From: Caldifarciminota bacterium UBA2202
GTDB taxonomy: Bacteria; Hydrothermota; 32-111
NCBI GenBank assembly: GCA_002327905.1
Contig: DCUY01000008.1
Coordinates: forward strand, 1-33,953
Direction: 5' to 3'
Length of the DNA: 33,953 bases
This document shows positions 15,695-23,686 of the stretch, piece by piece. How positions within the stretch are numbered: the first letter of the stretch is position 1; every line of letters begins with the position of its first letter. The notes under the pieces are model-generated. The model worked only from the letters and a program-made list of their open reading frames with translations. It made no database searches and was not told the origin of the DNA. A program made the position numbers and the translations under genes.

Positions 15695-16353
15695 TTGTAA
15701 TTGACCTTGACTGAAGAGATTCCGGATACCATGACCCTCTCTTCATTTATAAACACCTCTATTGAATCGGGAATAGAGAGGTAATCCTTGAAATTTCTGT
15801 ATGAAGCTATCTTCACATTGTAGATGGCTAAATATGATTTGAATTGAAATGATTTCAATCTGAGAGTGCCTGCGTCAAGATACATCTGAACAAGAGGATG
15901 CGCGCTTTCAAGACTGACTATTCTCAAGACGGAGTTCTCTCTCTGAATCATGAAAGAATCCGGAAGCATATGCTTCAGATTATGCGTGAAGACTCCATTG
16001 GATGAGTATAAATACAGGTCATAAGAGGAGCCGTTTGAAGTCATTTTTATTTTATCTGCAATTGTCTTAAAACTTCCATCTGAAATGAAAGTGTCATTTG
16101 ACACATTATCAATCATAATGTTTTCAAATGAGACTGAATCAATGAAGTCATTCACTCTTGAAATTATCGAAAAATCATTGTCACTCATGTTCATTCTGGA
16201 TTTTATCTCTATGGAAATGCTCCCGACATTCTTTTTTATCTCTCTTTCGGTTTTATCGAAACCGAACAGCAATTCTGTCTTTGAAGGAGTCTTTTGCGCA
16301 AAGAGAAAAAAAGAAAAAGAAAAAACGGCAAGGATTATACAGAATTTATTCAT
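15691..16353 (-). CDS. Periplasmic LolA-like protein
   Basis: 220 residues with a signal peptide (MNKFCIILAVFSFSFFLFA, cleavage probably before QKTPSK). The mature part is a run of beta strands with patterns seen in LolA/LolB-type or outer-membrane lipoprotein-sorting proteins: SISIEIKSRMNMS near the start, TIADKIKMTSNGSSYDLYLYSSNGVFTHNL in the middle (split by turns), and SIEVFINEERVMVSG at the end. I see no cysteine after the signal, so it is soluble and periplasmic. It overlaps glmS by 4 nt (ATGA) and the CXXC peptide gene by 3 nt, so it is translated in series with both. LolA assignment is by pattern only; an unknown periplasmic family is the alternative. Confidence 0.5.
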   Translation of the reverse strand: MNKFCIILAVFSFSFFLFAQKTPSKTELLFGFDKTEREIKKNVGSISIEIKSRMNMSDNDFSIISRVNDFIDSVSFENIMIDNVSNDTFISDGSFKTIADKIKMTSNGSSYDLYLYSSNGVFTHNLKHMLPDSFMIQRENSVLRIVSLESAHPLVQMYLDAGTLRLKSFQFKSYLAIYNVKIASYRNFKDYLSIPDSIEVFINEERVMVSGISSVKVNYK

Positions 16354-18188
16354 TCCACAGTGACTGATTTTGCGAGGTTTCTCGGCATATCAACATCAAG
16401 CCCTCTCATGACAGCTATTTTATACGCAATAAGCTGAAGAGGTATGACAGAGAGGATGGGGGAGAATTCCTCTTTTGTTTCAGGAATGTATATTACATCA
16501 TCGACAATATCCTTTAATATTTTGTCGCCCTTGTTTGCAATCGCAATCACATAGCCCTTTCTCGCCTTTATCTCTTTTATGTTGCTTATTATCTTTTCGT
16601 AAATGCTGTCTTTCAAAGCTATCACAAGTGCAGGCATGTTCTCATCTATGAGAGCTATGGGCCCGTGCTTCATCTCTGCGGCAGGATATCCTTCCGCATG
16701 AATATAGGATATCTCCTTTAATTTCAGCGCTCCTTCGAGAGCAACCGGGAAATTGAATCCTCTTCCGAGGTAAAGAAAATTTTTCTTTTTATATGATTTT
16801 CTGCATATTGAGTCTATTTTGTTTTTATCGTGCAGAATCTCGCTGATTTTTGAAGGAAGCTGTTCTATCTCTTTTATCAAAGAAAGCCCCTGATCAAATG
16901 AAAGGAGTTTTTTTCTTCCAAGAGCAATGGATAGAAGTATGAATGCCATCACCTGCGCTGTGAATGCTTTTGTGGATGCCACTCCTATTTCAGGACCCGC
17001 ATGAGTATATATTCCCGCGTCAGTCTCTCTTGCGATTGTGGAGCCGACAACATTGCATATTCCGAGCACTGTTGCACCTTTGCTTTTGCCCTCTCTGAGA
17101 GCCGCAAGCGTGTCAGCCGTCTCTCCGCTCTGCGAAACCACAATAAGAACTGTTCTTTCTGTGATTATAGGATTTCTGTACCTGAATTCCGATGCGTAAT
17201 CAACTTCAACAGGAATATTCGTATATGATTCAATAAGATATTTGCCTATCAGTGATGCATGCCAAGAGGTTCCGCATGCGGTAATTATTATTCTGTCGGC
17301 ATCTGTCAGATTTTTGAAATAATCCTTTATTCCGTTGAGTCGCGCTGTGCCGTTCTCTTTGTCAAGACGCCCTGTCATTGTGTCTCTGAGAGAATCAGGC
17401 TGTTCGAATATCTCTTTCAGCATGAAATGTTCGTATCCGCCTTTCTCTATCTGTGAGAGAGTCATCTCTATTTCCACAAATTCCGCATCAAGAGCGTCAT
17501 TCGATTCAACTGTTGATAATTCAATGTCATTTTTTGTTATGTAGGCGACATCCCCGTCCTGCATGTAAAGCACCTGATTTGTGTGAGCGATTATTGCGGA
17601 AGCATCAGATGCGATTATCATTTGATTGTCGGATTTGCCTATTACAAGCGGGCTTCCTTTTCTCGCCGCTATGACAATATCAGGATGTTCTGAAAACAAA
17701 ACAACAATGCCGTATGTTCCGTCCACTCTGTTCAATGCTTTCTTTACTGCAACCATAGGGTCGCCTTTATAAAAATGCTCAATCAGGTGAGCCAAAACTT
17801 CAGTGTCTGTGTCAGAGACAAATGTGTGCCCCTTCTGTATCAGATAATTTTTGAGAGTTCTGTAATTTTCAATGATTCCATTATGCACGAGAGAGATTTT
17901 GTTAAAACAATCATTGTGAGGATGAGCGTTTATGTCATTCGGTTCTCCGTGGGTCGCCCATCTTGTATGCGCTATTCCTACATTTGATTTGCACGGTTTG
18001 TTTGTTTTGAAGAGCTCTTCAAGGTCTTTTATTTTTCCGGCTTTTTTTATTGTCTTGATTTTGGATGTCTCTCTGCATATAAGAGAGACGCCTGAAGAAT
18101 CATATCCTCTGTATTCAAGGCGCTTCAATCCATCCATCAGTATGCTAAGAGAATCTTTATTCCCTATATACCCGACAATGCCGCACAT
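16350..18188 (-). CDS. glmS: Glutamine--fructose-6-phosphate aminotransferase (isomerizing)
   Basis: Makes glucosamine-6-phosphate from fructose-6-phosphate and glutamine, the entry to UDP-GlcNAc for peptidoglycan and lipopolysaccharide. 612 residues, full length. It begins MCGIVGYIG, so Cys2 becomes the N-terminal glutaminase nucleophile. The glutaminase domain carries LEYRGYDSSG, HTRWATHGEP and HNGIIENY. Two SIS isomerase domains follow (about 285-425, with ITACGTSWHASL and SQSGETADT; and about 455-600, with GRGFNFPVALEGALKLKE). It ends in the family terminus NLAKSVTVE followed by TGA, which shows TGA is a true stop in this genome. It starts 1 nt after glmM ends. Confidence 0.98.
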   Translation of the reverse strand: MCGIVGYIGNKDSLSILMDGLKRLEYRGYDSSGVSLICRETSKIKTIKKAGKIKDLEELFKTNKPCKSNVGIAHTRWATHGEPNDINAHPHNDCFNKISLVHNGIIENYRTLKNYLIQKGHTFVSDTDTEVLAHLIEHFYKGDPMVAVKKALNRVDGTYGIVVLFSEHPDIVIAARKGSPLVIGKSDNQMIIASDASAIIAHTNQVLYMQDGDVAYITKNDIELSTVESNDALDAEFVEIEMTLSQIEKGGYEHFMLKEIFEQPDSLRDTMTGRLDKENGTARLNGIKDYFKNLTDADRIIITACGTSWHASLIGKYLIESYTNIPVEVDYASEFRYRNPIITERTVLIVVSQSGETADTLAALREGKSKGATVLGICNVVGSTIARETDAGIYTHAGPEIGVASTKAFTAQVMAFILLSIALGRKKLLSFDQGLSLIKEIEQLPSKISEILHDKNKIDSICRKSYKKKNFLYLGRGFNFPVALEGALKLKEISYIHAEGYPAAEMKHGPIALIDENMPALVIALKDSIYEKIISNIKEIKARKGYVIAIANKGDKILKDIVDDVIYIPETKEEFSPILSVIPLQLIAYKIAVMRGLDVDMPRNLAKSVTVE

Positions 18189-18189
18189 T

Positions 18190-19512
18190 TTACAGTATTC
18201 CTTCCATCAGTTTCAAAGTCTCCTGAACTCTCTCTTTTGATTTGAATTCAGTTATAATTCTGATTATCGGCTCTGTGCCTGATTTTCTCACATGAAGGAA
18301 CCCGTCATTGAATTTTATTCTAAGTCCGTCAGTCTTCTCTACTTCATATCCTTTGAAGTATTCTTCGGTTCTTTCAAGAACTGAAGATGACGAGACATCG
18401 TATTTTCTCTTTTCCATAAATGTCTTCGGGAAAGTTGATATTATTTCATCAATAGAAAGTTTGCTCTCCGAAAGCATCATTACGAGAAGCGCCGAAGCAA
18501 CAAGAGCGTCTCTGGTGAGATTTATGGACGGAAGTATGACTCCTCCGTTTCCCTCTCCGCCTATGACCGCTTTATTTGCCACTATTCCGTCAACAACATT
18601 CGCCTCTCCCACAGGAGTGCGTACAACCTTGAATCCGAGCTTCTCTCCGAGCATTTCAAGCATCATTGAAGTTGATTGATTAACAACTATAAGCTTAGAG
18701 CGGAATTTTGTAAGAGCATAGAGTCCTGATAATGCAAGAGTGTACTCTTCGGATATGCATCCTCTTTCAGGAGTCACTATTGCGATTCTGTCTCCGTCTC
18801 CGTCAGTTGCAAGCCCTATGTCGGCCTTAACTCTTTTAACTTCCTTTTCAAGCATCTTGAGATTTGCAGGTATCGGCTCTAAAAGCCTGTTAAATCTGCC
18901 GTCAGTATTCGTATTTATTGTGTGAAGCTTTACTCCGAGGTTTTCAAGAAGTTCAGATATGACAATGCTTCCTGCTCCGCTTCCTCCGTCAAAGACCACC
19001 TTTAATTTTCTTCTCTTTATCTTCGCTTTGTTGACAAAAGAGAGTTTCATCACTGCCTGAATGTGCTTCTTATACAGGTCGAAGTCATATTTGTTTGATT
19101 TGAAATCTCCCTTGAAAGGAAGGGGAGTCTCTTCAAACTTGAGGAATGTCCTGTAATCAATCTGATTTAAAAACCTTCCGTGTTTTGAAACGAGTTTGAT
19201 TCCATTGTATTCAGGAGGATTGTGCGATGCGGTGATTATGAATCCTCCGTCAAACTTGAAATTCTTCACAAGAAACAGAACTGTCGGTGTCGGCACTATT
19301 CCTGTGAAAACAGTATCAAGCCCTTTGTAATTTAGGGTATTCAGAAAGATTTCGGAGAATGCTCTTCCTGATTTCCTTGTATCCATGCCTCCGATGATTT
19401 TGCCCTTTGAAACAAAATCAGAGAATATGGATGCGAATTTTGCAATCCTCATGGGATTGAGATCCTCTCCGACGAGACCTCTTATGCCGGAAACGCTTCT
19501 TATTAGTGTCAT
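18190..19512 (-). CDS. glmM: Phosphoglucosamine mutase
   Basis: Converts glucosamine-6-phosphate to glucosamine-1-phosphate, the step after GlmS, in the cytoplasm. 440 residues of the alpha-D-phosphohexomutase family. It opens with SVSGIRG, has the phosphoserine loop TASHNPPEYNG (Ser96), the metal loop ATDGDGDR (D237, D239, D241), the sugar-binding GEGNGGV segment and the C-terminal phosphate loop RKSGTEPIIRI. Phosphomannomutase activity is possible from sequence alone, but its place directly before glmS supports GlmM. It is the first gene of a five-gene minus-strand operon and has a near-consensus promoter immediately upstream with almost no leader. Confidence 0.92.
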   Translation of the reverse strand: MTLIRSVSGIRGLVGEDLNPMRIAKFASIFSDFVSKGKIIGGMDTRKSGRAFSEIFLNTLNYKGLDTVFTGIVPTPTVLFLVKNFKFDGGFIITASHNPPEYNGIKLVSKHGRFLNQIDYRTFLKFEETPLPFKGDFKSNKYDFDLYKKHIQAVMKLSFVNKAKIKRRKLKVVFDGGSGAGSIVISELLENLGVKLHTINTNTDGRFNRLLEPIPANLKMLEKEVKRVKADIGLATDGDGDRIAIVTPERGCISEEYTLALSGLYALTKFRSKLIVVNQSTSMMLEMLGEKLGFKVVRTPVGEANVVDGIVANKAVIGGEGNGGVILPSINLTRDALVASALLVMMLSESKLSIDEIISTFPKTFMEKRKYDVSSSSVLERTEEYFKGYEVEKTDGLRIKFNDGFLHVRKSGTEPIIRIITEFKSKERVQETLKLMEGIL

Positions 19513-19548
19513 AGTCTGTTATTATATATATAATGTCAAATTAGTCAA
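19513..19548 (-). promoter_or_regulatory. Promoter of glmM-glmS operon, near-leaderless
   Basis: On the minus strand TTGACT (19548-19543), a 16-bp spacer and a perfect TATAAT (19526-19521) are followed by only 8 nt before the glmM ATG (19512). The expected start of transcription is 1-2 nt before the ATG, so there is no room for a ribosome binding site. The rest of the gap to 19628 shows no gene. Confidence 0.7.
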
Positions 19549-19628
19549 TATAATACTTCAAAAAACAGCAGAAAGTTAAAGCGATTATGATTGGAAAGTT
19601 GGATAAGCTGCGTATAAATAATAATATA

Positions 19629-20321
19629 TCAACTTCTGTGGAAAAAAGTAATTCCTAAATTCAATTCAAAAACAGGATTCTTTCCGATTTCTTTCCAACA
19701 AACTCCTCCGCCTAAATATGGCATAATATAAGAGTTGCGGAATACTTTAATCTCATTCTCTAACATTAAATTAAAATAATAATTAGACCTTCTTGTCTCT
19801 TTACCCTCCAAAACATTTACAGAATAAAGGGTATCCTTTCCAAATTGGATCCTTGTTGATAGATTGACATAACTATTGTTGAATATATTTGATTTATATG
19901 TATTTAATGATGCATAAATTCCAGCCTCGCCATAATACATTGCAAATAATGCATCAATATCCAAACCGACAGAAATTGATGGGAAATTAACCTGTTCTTT
20001 AATTATCTCTTCTATGCAAAACAAATCTATATACGGAAAACCGATATAAAATCCCGTATTGAATCCTTTTCCCCATCCTTGCCTGAAAAAGAAATCTAAA
20101 AATGGAGTAGAGAAAGGATGAATACTGTATGTTCCAAAAGAGTAAATTGATGATATTAGCTTAATATCATCATCATTGTAATCTTTCACAGCTGCCGCAG
20201 AAGAATTTAAATTCATACCCAATTCATATTGATTCGGCTCCAATACTCTTGCAGAATGAAATAGTGTCACACAGTTTGTGAATATTAAAACCAATCCAAA
20301 GAATCCAATTATCCGCCTCAT
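19629..20321 (-). CDS. Module family A, copy 1: lipoprotein with predicted beta-barrel
   Basis: 230 residues. The first 29 are the leader shared by all four A copies: MRRIIGFFGLVLIFTNC is a lipoprotein-type signal with Cys17, then VTLFHSARVLEP. The body is made of barrel-like strands with conserved points shared by the other copies: HPFSTPFLDFFFRQGWGKGFNTGFYIGFPYIDLF is the counterpart of the TPP...GW..G.NTGAYLGLPF segment. It ends with an amphipathic strand, FELNLGITFF. This is the most divergent copy just after the leader (EPNQYE instead of EPGE). It follows copy 2 by 17 nt in one operon and has a GGAG 10 nt before ATG, unlike copies 2 and 3. Probably an outer-membrane surface protein. No known family recognised. 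Confidence 0.7.
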   Translation of the reverse strand: MRRIIGFFGLVLIFTNCVTLFHSARVLEPNQYELGMNLNSSAAAVKDYNDDDIKLISSIYSFGTYSIHPFSTPFLDFFFRQGWGKGFNTGFYIGFPYIDLFCIEEIIKEQVNFPSISVGLDIDALFAMYYGEAGIYASLNTYKSNIFNNSYVNLSTRIQFGKDTLYSVNVLEGKETRRSNYYFNLMLENEIKVFRNSYIMPYLGGGVCWKEIGKNPVFELNLGITFFHRS

Positions 20322-20324
20322 AGG
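20236..20324 (-). repeat. Family A leader repeat, copy 1
   Basis: 89 nt from just before the ATG to about codon 29, differing from copies 3 and 4 by one base by my alignment. See the finding on conserved leader and divergent bodies. Confidence 0.85.
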
Positions 20325-20338
20325 TAAAATACTCCTTT

Positions 20339-21028
20339 TTAAATTTTATTACGAGTATTTTTAAAAAAGAATGTGATGCCAAGATCCACTTCTATAAGTT
20401 TATTGTAATCTTGTATTGGAAACTGACCAAAATACGGCAAACTCACTGCACAATATGGGAAAAAATTCAATCCATCAAAAGTGCCGATTTCATTACCGAG
20501 AATTAAACTTGCTTCAACACAGTTTTCATCTTCAAGATAAAAATAGAAAGCATCTGCTACATTGGCTGTTTCAATAAATCTTCTTCCAAATCTTAATCTC
20601 ATTGAAGGATTCAAATAAGGATTTTTTATAATTTGATTTTTAAAAAGATCAACAGATAAAAAATAATCGTATTCTCTATGAAACAAAAAATAGACAGCAC
20701 AAAACTCAAATGTCATTGATACTGAAGGAATATACTTGCTCTCACTGATTATTCTTTCTTGTAGTGAAATACCGACATAAGGCAAACCAATATATGCACC
20801 TAAGTTCGTACCATATTGAAATCCCCATTTTCCAAAAAATGAAAATGGCGGAGTTGATATCGGCATAGTTAATGCGAGGTTATCGTTTAGCACAAAATTG
20901 CTGATTCCAATGTCAGCATTTGCTCCGTAATCATATTCGCCGGGCTCCAATACTCTTGCAGAATGAAACAGTGTCACACAGTTCGTGAATATTAAAACCA
21001 ATCCAAAGAATCCAATTATCCGCCTCAT
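20339..21028 (-). CDS. Module family A, copy 2: lipoprotein with predicted beta-barrel
   Basis: 229 residues with the shared leader (MRRIIGFFGLVLIFTNC, Cys17, then VTLFHSARVLEPGE). The body then diverges. Still recognisable are ISTPPFSFFGKWGFQYG, NLGAYIGLPYVGISLQERI, FRFG-type strand segments (SMRLRFGRRF) and a terminal strand VDLGITFFFKN. Expected to be lipidated at Cys17 and to form a small outer-membrane barrel. It is the first gene after a divergent 88-bp promoter region shared with B copy 1, and its mRNA is predicted to be leaderless. Copy 1 follows in the same operon, with no E gene, unlike copies 3 and 4. Confidence 0.7.
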   Translation of the reverse strand: MRRIIGFFGLVLIFTNCVTLFHSARVLEPGEYDYGANADIGISNFVLNDNLALTMPISTPPFSFFGKWGFQYGTNLGAYIGLPYVGISLQERIISESKYIPSVSMTFEFCAVYFLFHREYDYFLSVDLFKNQIIKNPYLNPSMRLRFGRRFIETANVADAFYFYLEDENCVEASLILGNEIGTFDGLNFFPYCAVSLPYFGQFPIQDYNKLIEVDLGITFFFKNTRNKI

Positions 21029-21048
21029 AGGAAAATGATAGCACTAAA
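20931..21048 (-). repeat. Family A leader repeat, copy 2, including promoter -10
   Basis: 118 nt covering the -10 region, ATG and codons 1 to about 33. It aligns without gaps to 24260-24377 with a single difference (c for t in the signal-peptide region). Confidence 0.9.
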
Positions 21049-21063
21049 TAAAAGTATATTCAA
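21029..21063 (-). promoter_or_regulatory. Leaderless promoter of family A copy 2
   Basis: Minus strand: TTGAAT (21063-21058), 17-bp spacer, TATCAT (21040-21035), then TTTCCT and the ATG. The predicted start of transcription falls on or next to the A of ATG. The layout is the same as at A copy 3. Confidence 0.65.
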
Positions 21064-21082
21064 GAGATTTGATACAACAATA

Positions 21083-21110
21083 TTGACTTGAATGTATTTT
21101 ATAGTAAACT
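21083..21110 (+). promoter_or_regulatory. Leaderless promoter of B-C-D copy 1
   Basis: TTGACT (21083-21088), 16-bp spacer and TAAACT (21105-21110), then 6 nt to ATG 21117. There is no ribosome site in front of the ATG. The -35 box lies 19 bp from the divergent -35 of A copy 2. Confidence 0.6.
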
Positions 21111-21116
21111 TATACT

Positions 21117-22070
21117 ATGGGAAAAAAGATAGTATTTATTGTAACACTTTCAGTTTTTATTTTCAACATATTGATGCCTTACGAACTTATAGGCATAGTA
21201 GGAGATGTACATAAAAAAGAGATGCTCATAAAAAAATCCTACTATGCCGAAAAGGTTGTTTTCCCATTTTTCGGAGCAGACTCAATAAAAATTGACGGAA
21301 TACTCGCTGAAAAAGCTGATTCAGTATCTCTTGACGCCACATCTCTGCTAAAGAAGATAACTTTGTATTCTCCAACAACAATAGATGAGCAAATAGTCCA
21401 TTTTTTAAAATTTGAAAATAAAAGTGTACTGATATTTGATGAAGAATATAAGGGGTTGTATGATATAAATAATAAGACAGTCATAAAGTATGCTAATTAC
21501 TTTAACGCTTTTTCTTTTATAATGCCTGCGCTTTCCCTGCTCCTTATCCCTTCCATCTATTTTTATGCCAATGTAATAAGAGAAGAAGCAAATGACTATG
21601 AAAAAAAAGAGTACATAGCTCAGGTTCAACCGACTTTTTATTTTTTTATGTTTGCATTGCTCTATTCACTAACAGAAGTTATGGAAAATAGCATTTTAAA
21701 GAGAATTTTCAAAGACAAAACTGATATCACTGATATCAAGGAAAATTATACAAAAGGATTTAACCGAGCTGTTTATAAAAATCGTGAGTTGGAAAATCTT
21801 AATTCTCAATGGTCTGCATTTAATGCCCTGCATTTAGGTATTCCGGCTGCTGCTGCTCTTGCACTGATATGGAAGGGATGTGAATACTATAGAGTTGATA
21901 TTTACGGTGTCGTAGGGATTTGGGGTTTATTCATTCTTATTCAGTATATAAAAAATCAGATTTTCTTGAATTTTGATAAAGACAGAATATTCATAAAAGC
22001 TTCCATGATAACAAAAAACAAGGATATGTTTTTTTTGAGAGGTTATATTGATGGATGTTATGAAAAATAA
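21117..22070 (+). CDS. Module family B, copy 1: signal-peptide membrane protein
   Basis: 317 residues, unknown family. Residues 1-20 are a signal peptide or first helix (KKIVFIVTLSVFIFNILMP). Residues about 21-130 are a soluble domain with the conserved FGADSIKID (52-60) and FDEEYKGLYD. Four hydrophobic segments follow at about 132-153, 171-188, 235-253 and 261-278. It ends in FLRGYIDGCYEK, a [YF]xxG[YF]x[DE]G motif also found in family D. The periplasmic N-domain plus membrane bundle suggests an inner-membrane component. It is the first gene of the B-C-D operon; C copy 1 starts 11 nt before its end. About 40% identical by eye to B copy 2 along its whole length. Confidence 0.75.
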   Translation: MGKKIVFIVTLSVFIFNILMPYELIGIVGDVHKKEMLIKKSYYAEKVVFPFFGADSIKIDGILAEKADSVSLDATSLLKKITLYSPTTIDEQIVHFLKFENKSVLIFDEEYKGLYDINNKTVIKYANYFNAFSFIMPALSLLLIPSIYFYANVIREEANDYEKKEYIAQVQPTFYFFMFALLYSLTEVMENSILKRIFKDKTDITDIKENYTKGFNRAVYKNRELENLNSQWSAFNALHLGIPAAAALALIWKGCEYYRVDIYGVVGIWGLFILIQYIKNQIFLNFDKDRIFIKASMITKNKDMFFLRGYIDGCYEK

Positions 22071-22611
22071 AAGCATTTGCTTTATTTTGATCATATTTGC
22101 CTCTATTACACTGGCAGGAGAGATTATAGATTATATGCTTGAGCCTTTGCCCTCAGGCGAAAGCGAGGAGCGTGTACTTGTAGAGAAAAATCAAGTTAAA
22201 GAATATTTGAAATCGCTTGACAATTCGCTCTCTCAAGCAAAAATAAATAATGTATCAGCGGATTCATTCTCAGAGGATAAGCAAATTATGCAATCTCCCG
22301 TTGAGGTGGTGACTATTCACTCATCAAGTGATTCTCTTTTTATTAAAGAACGAACGAATTTTCTAGAAGGACTCAAAAGAGATTACAAGTTTTCAAGAGA
22401 GAAGAGAATTAAAGAAAATATTGTCAGCGAGATGGCAAGAACTTCGGTTTTAGGAACTATTATTTTAATTCAGACGGTGTATTTCCCGTATCGTTACTTG
22501 ATGTATAAAGACAAGCCCGCGAATCTTCTCAGTGCAGGTACAATGATAATAATTGATGTGATACTGCTTATGACTCATTGGCAGGGCACACAGCAGATTT
22601 ATAAAGAATGA
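22060..22611 (+). CDS. Module family C, copy 1: exported membrane protein
   Basis: 183 residues from ATG 22060. I chose this start because C copy 2 has an ATG at exactly the same 11-nt overlap with its B gene; TTG 22048 and ATG 22051 are alternatives. It has a signal peptide (KNKSICFILIIFASITLAG) followed by EIID. The conserved EERVLVE comes next, then a polar, partly helical region (about 45-120). Two hydrophobic helices are near the C-terminus (TSVLGTIILIQTVYF and TMIIIDVILLMTH). The last residues, HWQGTQQIYKE, are conserved in copy 2. No known family. It overlaps the D gene by 4 nt (ATGA). Confidence 0.7.
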   Translation: MKNKSICFILIIFASITLAGEIIDYMLEPLPSGESEERVLVEKNQVKEYLKSLDNSLSQAKINNVSADSFSEDKQIMQSPVEVVTIHSSSDSLFIKERTNFLEGLKRDYKFSREKRIKENIVSEMARTSVLGTIILIQTVYFPYRYLMYKDKPANLLSAGTMIIIDVILLMTHWQGTQQIYKE

Positions 22612-23081
22612 AAAAAATAATACTCATTTTCATTTTGGTTCCAATCATTATTTTATCTCAAGAGAAATCGCTTCTTGATAGTTATAAAAATGGTTATGAT
22701 GATGGAAGAAAATTTGCTCAAAAAAACAAACTTGAATATACCAAGGTGATATCCAAAAAAGGTGTTGATTGTCTCCCAATCTTTTTAACAGATGCTGTAA
22801 TGGGATTTTTGATTCCGGCGACCGCAGTAATTTTTTCAGCGACAATAATAAACAATGACAGCATCAGCGAAGATAATATCAGGAGTGTCCTATTGGGTAT
22901 GGTGGTCTGGGCGGAATTAGAATTGGTTTTCTTCAGAGGGATGAATTGTTATATTGGGATGAATAGGTGTGCTGACGAATTTGACATTTTAAAAATCAAA
23001 ACTGAATTTCCTAATGCTTCATATAAAGCAGGGTTCATTGATGGAGCAAAAGCCCTCTATAACAAGAAATTCAGATTTTAA
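22608..23081 (+). CDS. Module family D, copy 1: exported membrane protein with two GYxDG motifs
   Basis: 157 residues with a signal peptide (KKIILIFILVPIIILS, then QEKSLL). The motif [YF]xxG[YF]x[DE]G occurs twice, YKNGYDDG (26-33) and YKAGFIDG (139-146), flanking two hydrophobic helices (about 56-80 and 94-112). The C-terminus is ALYNKKFRF. Conserved with copy 2: the double motif, LTD before the first helix, FFRG after the second, and DEFD.LK. It starts in an ATGA overlap with C. The convergent E copy 1 ends only 8 nt away, leaving no space for a separate terminator. No known family. Confidence 0.7.
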   Translation: MKKIILIFILVPIIILSQEKSLLDSYKNGYDDGRKFAQKNKLEYTKVISKKGVDCLPIFLTDAVMGFLIPATAVIFSATIINNDSISEDNIRSVLLGMVVWAELELVFFRGMNCYIGMNRCADEFDILKIKTEFPNASYKAGFIDGAKALYNKKFRF

Positions 23082-23089
23082 AGAATTTA

Positions 23090-23686
23090 TTAGAATATTT
23101 GAAAATCAAGCGAGAGTCCAAAATAAGCAAAGAACTCTTGTTCGTTTGTCATTTCATTTCCGATACCCAGTTCAATATTAACTGCATGCATCAAATCTAC
23201 AAACGGATAAAAAGCAGCTCCGATAAAAAATGCCGAACCCCAGTCAGTATTATTTGAATATTCAAGAGATGCTCCTGAATATGCTCCGATTGTATTTCCG
23301 AAATCCCTTCCATAGTAAATAGTTCCCTTTGCTCTCGTAGGAAGTAAATCCTCAAGCGTGCGCCATCCAATCTGCAATTTACCGGTGACTATATCATTCT
23401 CCTTTTTGAAGAAAAGGTATTTTGCCCCGCAAAAACATCTTTGAATGTCGGTTGATGCGCTCAATTCTATTTTATCAGTCATACCGAAGCGGAATTTCAT
23501 TTCATTTAACAGGGGATATTGATTGTTGTAATAATTCTCGTCTTTTCCAGTTACAATTGAAACCGGATAAGATCCTGATGCAGACGCTACAACAGAGTGT
23601 GTGCCAACAAGCCGTGCCTGTTCTATCATCGGGATGCAACCTGAAAATAAAAGTAATATAAAAATAAGAGGGATAATTAATTTCAT
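23090..23686 (-). CDS. Module family E, copy 1: lipoprotein with predicted beta-barrel
   Basis: 198 residues with a lipoprotein signal (LIFILLLFSGC, Cys17), then IPMIEQARLVGTHSVVASASG. The mature part is strand-rich (MKFRFGMTDKIELSAS, CGAKYLFFKKENDIVTGKLQIG kept short here, TIYYGRDFGNTIGAYSG). It ends in DFQIF, a terminal Phe as in outer-membrane barrels assembled by BAM. Its ATG overlaps the stop of A copy 3 by 4 nt, so A3 and E1 are translated together. Conserved with E copy 2: the AR after the Cys, YYGR, the MHAV segment and the FQIF end. Likely an outer-membrane partner of A. Confidence 0.7.
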   Translation of the reverse strand: MKLIIPLIFILLLFSGCIPMIEQARLVGTHSVVASASGSYPVSIVTGKDENYYNNQYPLLNEMKFRFGMTDKIELSASTDIQRCFCGAKYLFFKKENDIVTGKLQIGWRTLEDLLPTRAKGTIYYGRDFGNTIGAYSGASLEYSNNTDWGSAFFIGAAFYPFVDLMHAVNIELGIGNEMTNEQEFFAYFGLSLDFQIF

